Positions 10,225 through 20,043 of a stretch of 64,000 nt of DNA are shown here, piece after piece. A program made the translations under genes and the position numbers. This DNA comes from Gracilariopsis chorda (taxonomy: Eukaryota > Rhodophyta > Florideophyceae > Gracilariales > Gracilariaceae). Under the pieces are notes generated by a model. That model was not told the DNA's origin, searched no databases, and worked only from the letters and a program-made list of their open reading frames with translations. Location of the stretch: assembly GCA_003194525.1 (NCBI GenBank), contig NBIV01000041.1:248001-312000 (forward strand). The letters are read 5' to 3'. Within the stretch, counting starts at the first letter, position 1. The number at the start of each line of letters is the position of its first letter.

Positions 10225-12046
10225 TTATGCAGTCACACGGTCGAGCCGTGGAAGTGCAAATATAACCTGATTGGGCTTTGTAATGACGTCCCTCCTGGGG
10301 GCAATCTGAGAATAACGGGGTGTCGCCTGGGTCGATGGAATGGTCGTTCCTGACCAAAAGGCCGATGGTGCTCCCGACGGAGCTGAGGAGAAGCTCACCG
10401 CAAGAGCATCCGCGGTGTCGGAATTTCCCAAGGCCGAGTCCGACTCCGATGCGGATTCTACCATGTGAGCCTTGAATTCCCTGTGTAGGAGTCTCAAACG
10501 ACCCCTGGTGTCTGCGTCACCCGTTCGACGGGAAGTCCTATAGGTCCTGCCGTATCCTTCGGCATACGTCACTAATTGACGCAGCGCCATGTCTGGGTGG
10601 GCAGTGTAGTGGTCTCGGACATGAGTCCGTGTCGCAGGGAGCAACACCGCGATAAAATGTCGCTTCAGCCGACCCTCGGAGAACACATTCCCGCATCTGC
10701 GTGCTCTAGTCCAAAGCTGGTTGGCGTAGTCCTCTTCGGAAATGTTCGAATTCTGGTGGTAGCCAATTACGTCCTGGTAGGAATCCATTATGTGGTTATC
10801 AGTCACATACGTTTCCAACAGGTAATGAACCACCTCCAGATAGGTCCTCAAAAGCTCCGGATCTCGGGTATCAATGGGGTTGGCCGACCCGAAGATCTTG
10901 GCAACTACTTGGTCCTTCGCTTTTCCACTTAAAAAAACTGGAAGCAATAGAGCGCAGCTCCCTCATGGACTCTATTCTGGTCACAGGCCGCCTGGAACCA
11001 GCTCAAGAATTTAAGGACGGTAATGGGATCCTTCCCAGAAAACTTGTCCGGAACGGTCAACTGCGTGCTCTGCGCCCACCTGGTAATCTTCTTGGCGACC
11101 AAAGAGATGTACAACGTTGAAAGATCCATCAAGTGGTACGTTTTCAAGTCTAAGACCTTCTGGAAAAGCTCATTAGTCGTGACCAATAACTTGAGGTACC
11201 GAACATCCGCCTCATCGATATCGGTGTCGGAAGAGTCCGACGAGTCCGAATAGTCATTGCTCGAGTCCGAGTGGTGCCTCCTCCGATGGTTCGTCTTCGA
11301 CTTACGCCTTCCGCTGCGTCTCTTCTTTCTATGGGTCTTGGTATCTAAGAGATCCTTTTGGGCGAGCTCTTCATCGTCCTCGAGATACTCGCCGGCGTAC
11401 CAAACGCCGTGCTCTCCATTGGCTTTATCTCCCGCGCAGCCTCTTTGCCTCCAGAGTTTCTCTCCTCCAGGCGGTTTATAATCCAATGGGCCTTCCTGTG
11501 TTGTACCCAGGCGAGGGGCTACCTCTATAGCTGCTCCCTGAGGTCCGGTGTATGATGGCCGATGGACATCCAATAGTAAAATTTGAGAAACAGCCCGAGA
11601 GTTGTGAAATAGGCCTGCCTGGCGGGAAATTTCCCCTTGGATGGTCGTGGCAATGGACTCCACGAGGACGTCGGATTGGACAACCTGAGGAACCAGTTGG
11701 TCAGCCAGAGAGGAGAGGCGCTCCCATAATACTCTATCCAAATGGTCCCTGAGGAACTACTCCACTTGGTTTTCGCACCAAGAGCGGAGTTGCGGCCATA
11801 GGAGAGCGGCGACATCGTCCACCATACGGGGGGAGGGGCGCTTTGGGGTTCCAAGTCCTGAGGCCGGTCTTCATCATTCCTCGGGCCTCGCGAAAGGTTA
11901 AGCTGGTCCATCCTCTCGCGGAGCCGAGCGACCAATGGTAAGTCTCTTGTTATCCTTTCCGGATTGTCCACACGGTCTATGACACGTCCACCTGAGTGGC
12001 TGCGGGTACTACTATGGTTACTATTATTGTCCGCTTGGGCGGCCAA
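10225..12046 (-). pseudogene. Gypsy gag (decayed)
   Basis: Three overlapping frames make one capsid precursor. The N-terminus (12046 to about 11820) is MAAQADNNSN followed by an RLRERMDQLNLSRG helix. The middle (11741-10929) has a Lys/Arg- and Asp/Ser-rich linker (KTHRKKRRSGRRKSKTNHRR, then a run of D/S), then the capsid-like SQLTVPDKFSGKDPITVLKF region with LSWFQAACDQNRV. The C-terminal part (10947-10225) has SGKAKDQVVAKIFG, EEDYANQLWTRARRCGNVF and RRDVITKPNQVIF. The pattern FSGKDP followed by LSWFQAACDQN is typical of the gag N-terminal capsid lobe in Ty3/gypsy. Frameshifts lie near 11,800 and 10,945. Confidence 0.8.
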
Positions 12047-12242
12047 TGGGGTAACAGCGACTACGAGAGGTGCGGCTGCACCGCGGTTCCTTCGTGGTCC
12101 TCGTTCCTTGGGTTGGGTTGTTGGTTATCAATATGGTCAGTGTTGCTTTCCAGCCAGTTTTGTCGACTAATAATCCAATGGTAGAAGTCCTATGCGTAAA
12201 CCTCTTTCCTTAGGGTCAAATATGGCGGTTCCTGTAGGCTTC

Positions 12243-12257
12243 TAGGTCGGGAGACCA
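12243..12257 (-). other. Primer-binding site of the gypsy element
   Basis: Two bases inside the 5' LTR, the minus strand reads TGGTCTCCCGACC, beginning with the TGG that pairs with a tRNA CCA end. The matching tRNA would end GGTCGGGAGACCA; I cannot say which tRNA that is from this window. Its position next to the split LTR confirms which LTR is 5'. Confidence 0.6.
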
Positions 12258-12259
12258 GT

Positions 12260-12518
12260 TGTAGTAGAATAATACGTCCTTTGGCTATCTGGGGTAGTAG
12301 TCTACCAGGGAGTAGTAGAGGCAGAGAGCCAGCCACTGGGGTGACAATCCACTGGGTCTACTAGTGACATGGGCACCAAATGGCAGCGAGACGCAATAGG
12401 CGGGCGCTATCTCAAGTCCCTACAGGTCGAGAGAATGGTAGCGATGGCTTGGAGGCCTTTGGCGTCCTACTGGCAGCACATGGCGGCAAGAAGACGGCGA
12501 TGGTGCTTGCCTTTACTC
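12260..12518 (-). repeat. 5' LTR of the gypsy element, inner fragment
   Basis: This 259-bp piece matches 1333-1591 of the intact LTR and stops abruptly at gcctttactc, where the 9.2-kb TIR element begins. The remaining 267 bp resume at 21703 and run to 21969. Together the two parts give 526 bp, exactly the length of the other LTR. Confidence 0.93.
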
Positions 12519-12541
12519 CGTCGGTGTTCTCGGAATGCTAG
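12519..12541 (+). repeat. Left terminal inverted repeat of the 9.2-kb element
   Basis: It starts CGTCGGTGTT and ends ATGCTAG. It pairs with 21678-21700 at 19 of 23 positions; the first ten bases match perfectly. It is preceded by TC. Confidence 0.88.
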
Positions 12542-12753
12542 ATAGAGGTGCTAGATCGCAAGTTTCTTAGGAAAAAGCTCAAGAATACTACGAAAATGAT
12601 AGATTCTGCTAGTTTCTGGCGCTTGCAAAGTAAAGAAAATTTTTTTTGGAATTCACACTTCCATATCTTACAGAGCCTTGCCTCACCTGCACTGCGCATC
12701 GCTAGTTTCAAGTTTGGACCAAGTCCATTCTCCACTAAAAGGTAGATACAGAT

Positions 12754-12796
12754 CTCGAAATGGCGCTGGACGCTGCGCGGCCAGCGTCATTTCGAG
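12754..12796. repeat. 16-bp-arm inverted repeat downstream of ORF A
   Basis: Arms CTCGAAATG(G/A)CGCTGG with one mismatch enclose an 11-base GC-rich loop. It sits about 190 bp past the stop of the minus-strand gene at 12985, so it could be a transcript-end structure or a protein-binding palindrome of the element. Confidence 0.6.
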
Positions 12797-12984
12797 CACC
12801 CAACCAAAACTAACATTTTTATTTCCATCTTTTGATTTTCAAACTTCATACTGCCCTAGTTTGACTTCCAACCCATCCTCAGGAACTCATCTGGGCAGCT
12901 CTCTCCGTTCTCAAACACCCGATGCACCGCGCATAAGATTCCAATACCACCCATTCCGTCGTCCTAACGGCCTCAACGACACTC

Positions 12985-13997
12985 CTAAACATCACTAACC
13001 ATGTTCTTCGGAAATCGAATGTTGTGGATATCGATTACGCAATTGTACTGGTCATAATCATCTCGATTGATGTCTAAGACCCCCAAACTGTTATCCACCT
13101 CTTCCAAAGCAACAGCATCACCGTCATCATATAAAACCCTCTCCTCCGGATCAAGGTCGTTCCTGGAGAGTACAGGCACCTCTATGAAGTCATCATCGGA
13201 GCTCGCTCCGACTTCAGGGCCTCCTCGGTTTCCAGAACCGCCCGCGAGAGCACCTGTTGTTCTTCCACAGCTCTGGCGGGTTTTCACCGGAGCCTCTCCA
13301 CCGCTCTCAAGGCTCTTCACCGGCGCTTTGGTCACCAAAATGCTTGATGTTGTACCAGCAACAGCGGGAAGGCACTTGACTTGTCTTGCAGTGGTCCTGG
13401 AAGCTGCACTTCTGTGGACAGTCTTCACATTTCCTCCCGACTGCGGTGGAACCGACTCATTCCCCTCTCCGCCTTCATTTTTGACACCCATCATCGCAAT
13501 GTCCCATGCATATAAACCCGCTGAAACCATCTCCTTCAAAGTTGCGGGCGGTTCCTCGGGACCCCCAAAAACAGAAGGGTACTTCTCATCTGGTGTGACG
13601 AAATATTTGTCCTAAAGATAACCACCAAGTCCTCTCCAGGTCTCTGCGTAGAGGACAGGGGATGGTTGTGTAGTGAACGACAGAGTCTCGTCCGCAGCAC
13701 CCCAGAAACCCCCACACCGCGCAATTTCGCCTCTCCTACCTTCACCTTCGCAACACTACTCCCAACTTGTACGAACAGATTGACCTCCGCATCGCCCTTA
13801 AGCACCTGACCCGTATTGCCCCCAGTTGATGGCAAAGGGTGGCTGGCAGTTAGGGTGGCGCCCCGGCTCTTCGCTTTGCTTCGTGTTGTCGGCATGTCGA
13901 TAACACGTCTCTTCGGCGAAACAAGCTTCCTCGGAGTCCGCTTCCGTAATGGCGCGTTTATCTTATTCCCAGTGGAATCCATGGCTGAGTACTTCAA
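12985..13997 (-). CDS. ORF A of the 9.2-kb element: spliced basic/acidic protein, 294 aa
   Basis: Unrecognised protein. Exon 1 is 13997-13740, the intron 13739-13612 (128 nt, GTAGGA...TTTAG, phase 0) and exon 2 13611-12985. Splicing joins SVAKVK to DKYFVTPDEKYPSVF, and the upstream part of exon 2 reads as good protein before any start codon, which supports the intron over a frameshift. The N-terminus is strongly basic (LRKRTPRKLVSPKRR, then RSKAKSRG), fitting nuclear entry and nucleic-acid binding. The centre is Gly/Ser/Thr-rich and disordered. The C-terminus is acidic (SSDDDFIEVPVL, LDPEERVLYDDGDAVALEEVD). It is the only gene of the element without a stop or frameshift. It diverges from the methyltransferase gene across the foldback at 14190. 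It might be a DNA-binding accessory of transposition. Confidence 0.6.
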
Positions 13998-14189
13998 AGG
14001 TCGCGCTTGCGTTTTCTTGGCACCTGCTGACGTCGAATGCTCCCGTGATCACGTATGCTTGGTTCCATAGAGATGGACGTAAGCCCTATATATCGTTTTC
14101 AAGACGTTTCATGACATCCATTGTCGTCAACGTAGCATCCCTGTAATTCCCCTCCCAATTACTTGCATTGCAAAAAGAATTTGATAATT

Positions 14190-14347
14190 TTTTGGTCGAG
14201 GACCATGGTCCGAGGTGTCGTGGTGCTCCACCGCGAACACGATGGAGCGCCAGGACGCGAAATTTTAATTAAAATTCATGCCTGGCGCTCCATCGTGTTC
14301 GCGATGGAGCACCATGACACCTCGGACCACGGTACTCGACCCAAAAC
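14190..14347. repeat. 158-bp foldback between the divergent genes
   Basis: Two arms of about 65 bp are near-perfect inverted copies (about five mismatches and one length difference), meeting at an AT-rich centre that is itself palindromic (AAATTTTAATTAAAATT). Each arm also contains a short internal stem, GCTCCA/TGGAGC. It lies between the starts of ORF A and the methyltransferase gene. It could be a bidirectional promoter or operator, a replication or recombination hairpin, a source of small RNA, or a separate foldback insertion. Confidence 0.85.
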
Positions 14348-14386
14348 GAAGAGAAACATATTCCGAAGGAAACGGGTTCATTCAAG

Positions 14387-16888
14387 ATGCACGGAACCGG
14401 AGAAGAGCTTAGTGATGCTTATCTTGCAGTTCGTGATGACTACGCAGCGACGAGGCAAAATTTGGATGAGCCGAGAAGTTTGAAGCACACCGACTTTGTG
14501 TAGTTCGCGGTACAAAGTAGCACCGTTCATGACTCTGCCAAAAAAATGTTTCTCACTCTCTTTGGACAGGATTACATCTCGTATTCGGACTCCTAGCTCC
14601 GTAACATGTCTCTCAGAGGCCCTCAACGTCAACTCTATCTTATGGCAAGAGTGGCGGACGTCAAGGACCGTGAAGAAGACATGCCTGTAACGGACTTTTG
14701 GAAGGTTTATTGTAAAAGGGAAGGGCTTAGAGGAATTCTCCGTAACGTGTTGCTATCTGTCTTTTGCAAGTCCGTGTTCTGAGAGCAACCAAGAAATCTT
14801 CCGCTTTCCACACGGATCCTTGCACCGACTTTGAAATGGTCATTGGGTTGTCTATGGTGCAACAGAATGCCGTGGATAAGAAAGGAAGTGGTAGAAAGAG
14901 GAAAATGGGCATGAAAGCTAAGAAGTTCTCGAAAGTGAGTTTGGCGGACAAGACCCAGAGCCAAAGAGTCGGGTATGGTGTGCAGCAGGTGACCAGCGCT
15001 TGGGATTGTTTCGCCCAATTTTTCGGGTTTCCCAACGTTGAGGTTATGATCTTGCCTTACATTCGACTCGACTATATCAGTGTAGTCTTCACCGATATCG
15101 CACAACGCTCCATGGGCTTCCAACACAAAGATTGTTCCAAACAGTTTGTGGAGGAGAAGAACGTCACCACCGTAGAAGAAAACGTTACCAAATGGGCATG
15201 GAATCTGCCGGACCCAGTGGATACAGCGCTTCCCCTTTGTGCCAAAGAATACCTTGGTGACCTTTCTAATGTGGTGTTACAAGAGAAACTGTTCGACATC
15301 TCTGCTCCCAGCAAATGGGATGCCCTCAAAAGTTTCATCATCACGAGAACGAGACTTTTCCCTCTGCGGTTTGAGAAGTTTAGTGAATCTCTTGTCACTA
15401 CGGTTCAAGAGGCCATAAAGCCTTTGAAGCTCATTGCATTGCATGGAAGCAATGTCAAAGTACATCAAGCTGTGAAACCAGAGCCCGCAGAAGACGTTGA
15501 CATCATTATGGAGCCGGTTGAAACTGGTACGGCTGGTGGTGGGAACGAACGTGCTGAGCGTGTGGAAGGTGGTTATCAGGGTGAGTTGGAAGAAGTGGAA
15601 GAGATAGAGATGGTATAGGATGCGGAACGAGGTACTGCGGAACGTGGTACTGCACCATAGGCCATTGACGGACTGCAGACAACAGCATTTTCGCAGAACC
15701 TATCGTATGATGTCGAAGGCACGGGGATTCGTGTACCACCGTACCCTACGACTTTGGATGATGTGATAGCTTACAAGTATTGTGAGAAGGAGATGTCCCG
15801 CAACTTCCGTCTCCACAACTGCAAGTGCGAAAATTTCATCGAAGTTGGCGACAACAAGCCCGGCGAAAGCGAGGTATCTATTGAAGGAAAGGTACAGTTC
15901 CTGCTTTCCAATCCGCCATATGGGACTCATTCTGAGCGTCGTTTGGAGAACAGCGAACACGATATTCTGACAGAGAAGGGCATGAGCAGGTCAGCGAGGA
16001 GGTCGTCAAAGCTTCTACGTCCTGGTGGACATATTATACAGTTCTGCTCATGGGATCAGGTACCGTTGTGGCGGGATGTGCTACGGAAATTTACCTACAT
16101 GGATGACTCTGATACGATGCGTTACTCCTTTGTCGTCGACAAACAGCCCCTCCATTTCGTACTGTCTTTAGGTAATACGACGGGTAACGTTGGGAGAAGA
16201 AGTTGCCGGTTGCACCAGACGACAGAATACGCTGTACATGCTGTTAGTTCTGGAGTTCCTTATGCACAACAGCACTGGATGGTCAACAATGAGAACTTCA
16301 ATTATGTTGCTTCACGATATCCAGCGTATCATGCAATCACGGATCAGGTGCCCCCGATGTCAAATAGTGAGATGCTCATGTGGTCTTTGAAAAACCCGGA
16401 TGGGAAGTATACGAGGAAGAGGGTGCGACCGGAACAGAAGTGTAGGGCACTGTTGAAAGAGCTCATTTGCAGGTTCAGTCAGCCAGGAGACCTCGTGGTC
16501 GACATGTTTGCCGGAACGTTCTCGACAGCGATGGCGTGCATGGAACTGCCCAAGTCGGAAGTTTGTGGGGTGTGAACCGGACGTAGCTTGCTTTGAACAC
16601 TCCAGGCATGCCGCTATTGTTCGCTTCGCTTCCATAATACGGGAAGGACACACGGATATTGGGAAGAGCCAGGAGCTTCGAAAGACGGCCCATTGTGTTT
16701 CGTCTGCATTCCCAATGGGAAGAAGCAGGCACACTGTGTTATGGAGGGCTGTCGACGGATTTTCACCGTACCAAATTCTTCCCCCACACCTTGTCGACTT
16801 TCTCTCCACTTTGTGGCAAAGTGAAATTCTAGGGAAGTTGGGAAGGAAGAAAGCTATGGATGGCAGACGAAGCTGCAGGGAAGAATGA
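14387..16888 (+). pseudogene. ORF B of the 9.2-kb element: class-beta DNA methyltransferase (decayed)
   Basis: This remnant is of an amino-methyltransferase that would modify adenine (N6) or cytosine (N4) in DNA. The N-terminal 430 codons (14387-15618) are of unknown fold, with a basic patch KKGSGRKRKMGMKAKKFSK. The catalytic part (15661-16888) has motif IV as LLSNPPYG (15900-15923), KLLRPGGHIIQFCSW after it, and motif I as VVDMFAGTFSTAMACMEL near the C-terminus, then CEPDVACFEHSRHAAIVRF. Motif IV before motif I is the class-beta order. Breaks are TAG stops at 14501, 14594, 15616 and 15658 and frameshifts near 14775 and 16570; the text continues smoothly across each. All four stops are TAG, as expected from CAG-to-TAG change. 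The SET gene follows at once, overlapping by 29 bases. Confidence 0.8.
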
Positions 16889-17498
16889 ATCTGGAGAACA
16901 TGAAGTCTCTAATGGCAATGGAGGCTGTGCAATATGGTTGCGAGTGGGCAAGTCTACTATTCGTCACGAAAATGCTGGTGTTGGAGTGTTTGCAACTCGT
17001 CCAATTGCTGCAGGCGAGATAGTGTGCTATTTCTACGGGACGTTGGTTTATCATGACCTTTCGAATCGGAAAGAAGGGCACAATACCTACGGGGAGGGAG
17101 TCATGGGTGTGACGAAGGATCGCTTTCGGAAGTATGCGGTGGAGAAAGAAGTCTACGGTCAACAGTTCCAATCACTTCCGCATTGAAAACAGCTGACTAA
17201 TTGGCATGGAAAACAAGCAAACCCCATTTTATGGGTGGTTCCTGCCCCTTTTTTTATTGTGGGGTATATCAACGATCCAAATTACGTGGAAGGGGATAAA
17301 CAGTTAGATGCCATGGTGTATGGCCTCGTGAAAGAAAGGGAGGCGAATGTGCCAATGAAACGGACACCGGGAATGGGACGAACACCAGGAGGAATAACGG
17401 ACTACAAACTTATTAAGATGGAGGCGACAGCCGACATAGAGCAAGGAGAGGAACTGTTCGCAGATACGGTGCTGTTTATGACTGGCAAACCCATTTGA
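16860..17498 (+). pseudogene. ORF C of the 9.2-kb element: SET-domain protein (one stop)
   Basis: SET domains transfer methyl groups from SAM to protein lysines, most often on histones. The N-terminal strand pair is clear: NAGVGVFATRPIAAGEIVCYF then YGTLVY. The later half has YINDPNYVEGDKQ in the place of the NHSxxPN motif and ATADIEQGEELFADTV in the place of the C-terminal strand, where the usual LxxDY tyrosine is Thr. One frame is open from ATG 16860 to TGA 17496 except for one TGA at 17184. At about 210 codons it is a short, SET-only type. It follows the methyltransferase with a 29-base overlap in another frame, so the two may once have been one transcript or even one protein. Confidence 0.72.
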
Positions 17499-17849
17499 AT
17501 GTGGAGGATGGAACGATAGTCATTGATTAGTTTGTTGTTATAAACCTTTCTCCACAGCCTGGCTAAAGAATGTCGTTTATTACGTGAACGGATGTCTAGT
17601 CCTAACTTAGGACAACATTACTTTTCAATAGGGATAGAAGATACAAATCGATATAGATGTGACACAGAAACGTCCATTTTTGGTACCACCGAGGATTGTA
17701 TTTTCAAGATTTCACAAAAAGCAAAGATTTTTGTGCGTATCGGGTGGCGAGATTTTCCCGGATAACACACGGAGTGCACCAACCCAGAGCGTCACCAGCC
17801 ACTTGCGCAAGAGTTTTGACTCCAAGAATCGCGCCGAAGGGAAAGAAGT

Positions 17850-20043
17850 GAGGCCCAGGAAGGGGTAGTGCGGCGAGTGCGGCTAAGACGCAGCGAAAGG
17901 CTATTGAGAAGCGAACCGCGAGTGGAACGAAAGCAAAATCATGTGTTCCCAGGAGCGGATTATCGGGGAGAAGGTCAGGAAAAGGTGCTTCGAAGAGAGG
18001 GGGAAGAGGTGGGGCAAAGAACGTCGGATCCGAGCGCACGACGAGTGAGCGCACGACGAGTGAGAATTTGAAGGCTGATGCCCACGCGCATATAGCAGGC
18101 GGGAGAGATTCGGTTCGAGGACAGCGATCTATGCCTGGGTCAGGTGGTAGAGTGGAGGGTAAAAAAGGGTTGGTTGTTCGGAGAACGGAAGAGGTAACAG
18201 ATCAGGGAGGGTTGAGAGGAAATGCGCCGGTCGAAGACCGAAATAAGGATGAAGATATATCCGGAATGAAACAAATAGAAGAGGCAGGTGCGCTGAAGAG
18301 AAGTGGGGCCCCAAGTGGAAACCGAGATGTAGGAGAGGTAAATGTCTCTTTGGTACACAGTGATGGAAACGAAGAGGATCACATTGTGAAGGAGAGATGG
18401 ATGACAGATATGATAAACGAAAGAGTGGGACGCCGCTCTAATTTAAAGGAAACGCAAGAAGTGGAAGAAGTGGTCAGAGTGACGGATGGGATACAGGAAG
18501 CATCGAAAAGCGGAGACCGTACAAGCACACTCGTGCAGAAGCGAAAGGTGCAAATGGCTAAAAAATTGGAAAGTGATAGAGGAAGCAGAACGCTGCAGAC
18601 TCTGGAAGGCATGCGAGAGAGAAAATGAATTGTTCATCGGTCGCCAAGTGAACCTGCTGACGAACGAAGCCTGCCTGTCAATGTTTTGGGAGATGCAGGA
18701 AATGACGACATCGGTGTGATTTCTTGATCTTCGTTAGTGGAAAGGATCAATATATTGGGGGCAGAACTCGGACAGATCAAAAGGGACCACTGCAGCCTAA
18801 AGATTTCGCTGAAGCTGACGCAAGAGGAACTGAAGAGGACGAGAGAAGAGATGAGCGACAAGAATACATTGATAGATAGCTTACGGGAATGGATGAAGGT
18901 GGGAAGAGGGGAGAGAAAGGGATCTGAAGGTTAAAATGGCTTGAGAGGGCGTGGGAAGTATGTAGTTGATGTGCAAGAGAGTTTTTTTGGGTTTGCCAGG
19001 TTATTATATGATAGGTTGTTGTACTATGCGAAGGTGGAGGTATCGGAGTTTTGTTTTACTTCGGAGGGTGTGGAAAGAAACTGGAAGAATCGATGCAAAT
19101 TATTGGGGAAGGGAAGAGAGTGGGGTGTGTTTGTCGTCGGAGGAAGGGAAATTTTGCCTCGATGTCCGTTTGAGATCGCGTCTGAGATGAGGTCGTACAC
19201 GCCTTCGTCCCGAGGAGGAAGTAATGATCAATTGAAGTACATGGCTGGCGTTGAGATTGAGGGGGAGAGATGGCAGTCGATTAGTGATGCGGGTAGGTAG
19301 GATCAATGCGTGCGGGAGGTTGTTGCGGACAGGTTTTTGAGGCAACGTATGAAGCAGAATTTGAGTGATGTGATTGGGATTCGGAAGCGTGCGGCACCGG
19401 ACGAAATGCTTTCGTTGCTTGGATATGAGTTGATCGCCAGACGTGTGAGACCGCCAGAGGGGACGGGGCTAGACATTGAGTTGAAGAAGCAGTTGCAGGA
19501 AGCAAAGAGGAAGTTCAAGGGGGATTGGGAGGCGAAGAGCGGTAGTTTATGTTCTTGGAGGATGAGAACAATCGAGGATCTTACGTAATCTGGAATTGGG
19601 GTTGCTGGTCGGCTGAGGGAGTTTAGTGAAGGGGACATTTACTTCAAGAACGGGGCTGCGGTGGAAGTGTTGGAAGAATTCATGTGATATGAGGTGGGGA
19701 CGGAAAGGGAGGGGAAGATGGAGTACGTTGATGGGACAGTGATGCATTTGGCTCGTTTGGATGCGTGGATCGGATTTGTTTTGACAGCAATGGACACAGA
19801 TATGGGGCGTGGAGTAAGAAGGCAGTTGTTATTTTCTAGTTGTACAGGGAGTATCTTCCGCTTGCGGTGGAGAAAATACTTGGGGTGGCGTGGGAGAGTG
19901 TGAGAGAACTACATCATGAAGAATTGGAAATTGAAGGTTGCGATGACGGTGACCGGCGATTTATAGCTAAGAATGGGAGTAGAGAAGCGAAGGTAGTGCT
20001 GTGGATACCTTCGAAACGGAAGATTGCTGAGATGGCGCGCTGA
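17850..20043 (+). pseudogene. ORF D of the 9.2-kb element: coiled-coil protein of unknown function (decayed)
   Basis: This is a long purine-rich coding remnant. It starts after a stop near 17848 with a basic, disordered stretch (RRSGKGASKRGGRGGAKN, a tandem SERTTSERTT), then an acidic linker, then a coiled coil (KKLESDRG; EEAERCRLWKACERENELF; LGAELGQIKRDHCSLK; LTQEELKRTREEMSDKN). A globular part follows: FFGFARLLYDRLLYYAKVEV, GREWGVFVVGGREILPRCPF, MKQNLSDVIGIRKRAAPDEM, LDIELKKQLQEAKRKFKGDW, then YREYLPLAVEKILGVAWESV and KVVLWIPSKRKIAEMAR. Frame changes occur near 18600, 18720 and 19840, with stops at 18932, 19298, 19586 and 19684. I recognise no family. Its end overlaps the opposite-strand ORF E by about 130 bp. 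Confidence 0.5.

Noticed and set aside
14378-14632. Minus-strand 84-codon frame over the methyltransferase start
   Set aside because: The plus strand gives continuous protein-like text (EELSDAYLAVRDDYAATR; LYLMARVADVKDREEDM) leading into the methyltransferase.
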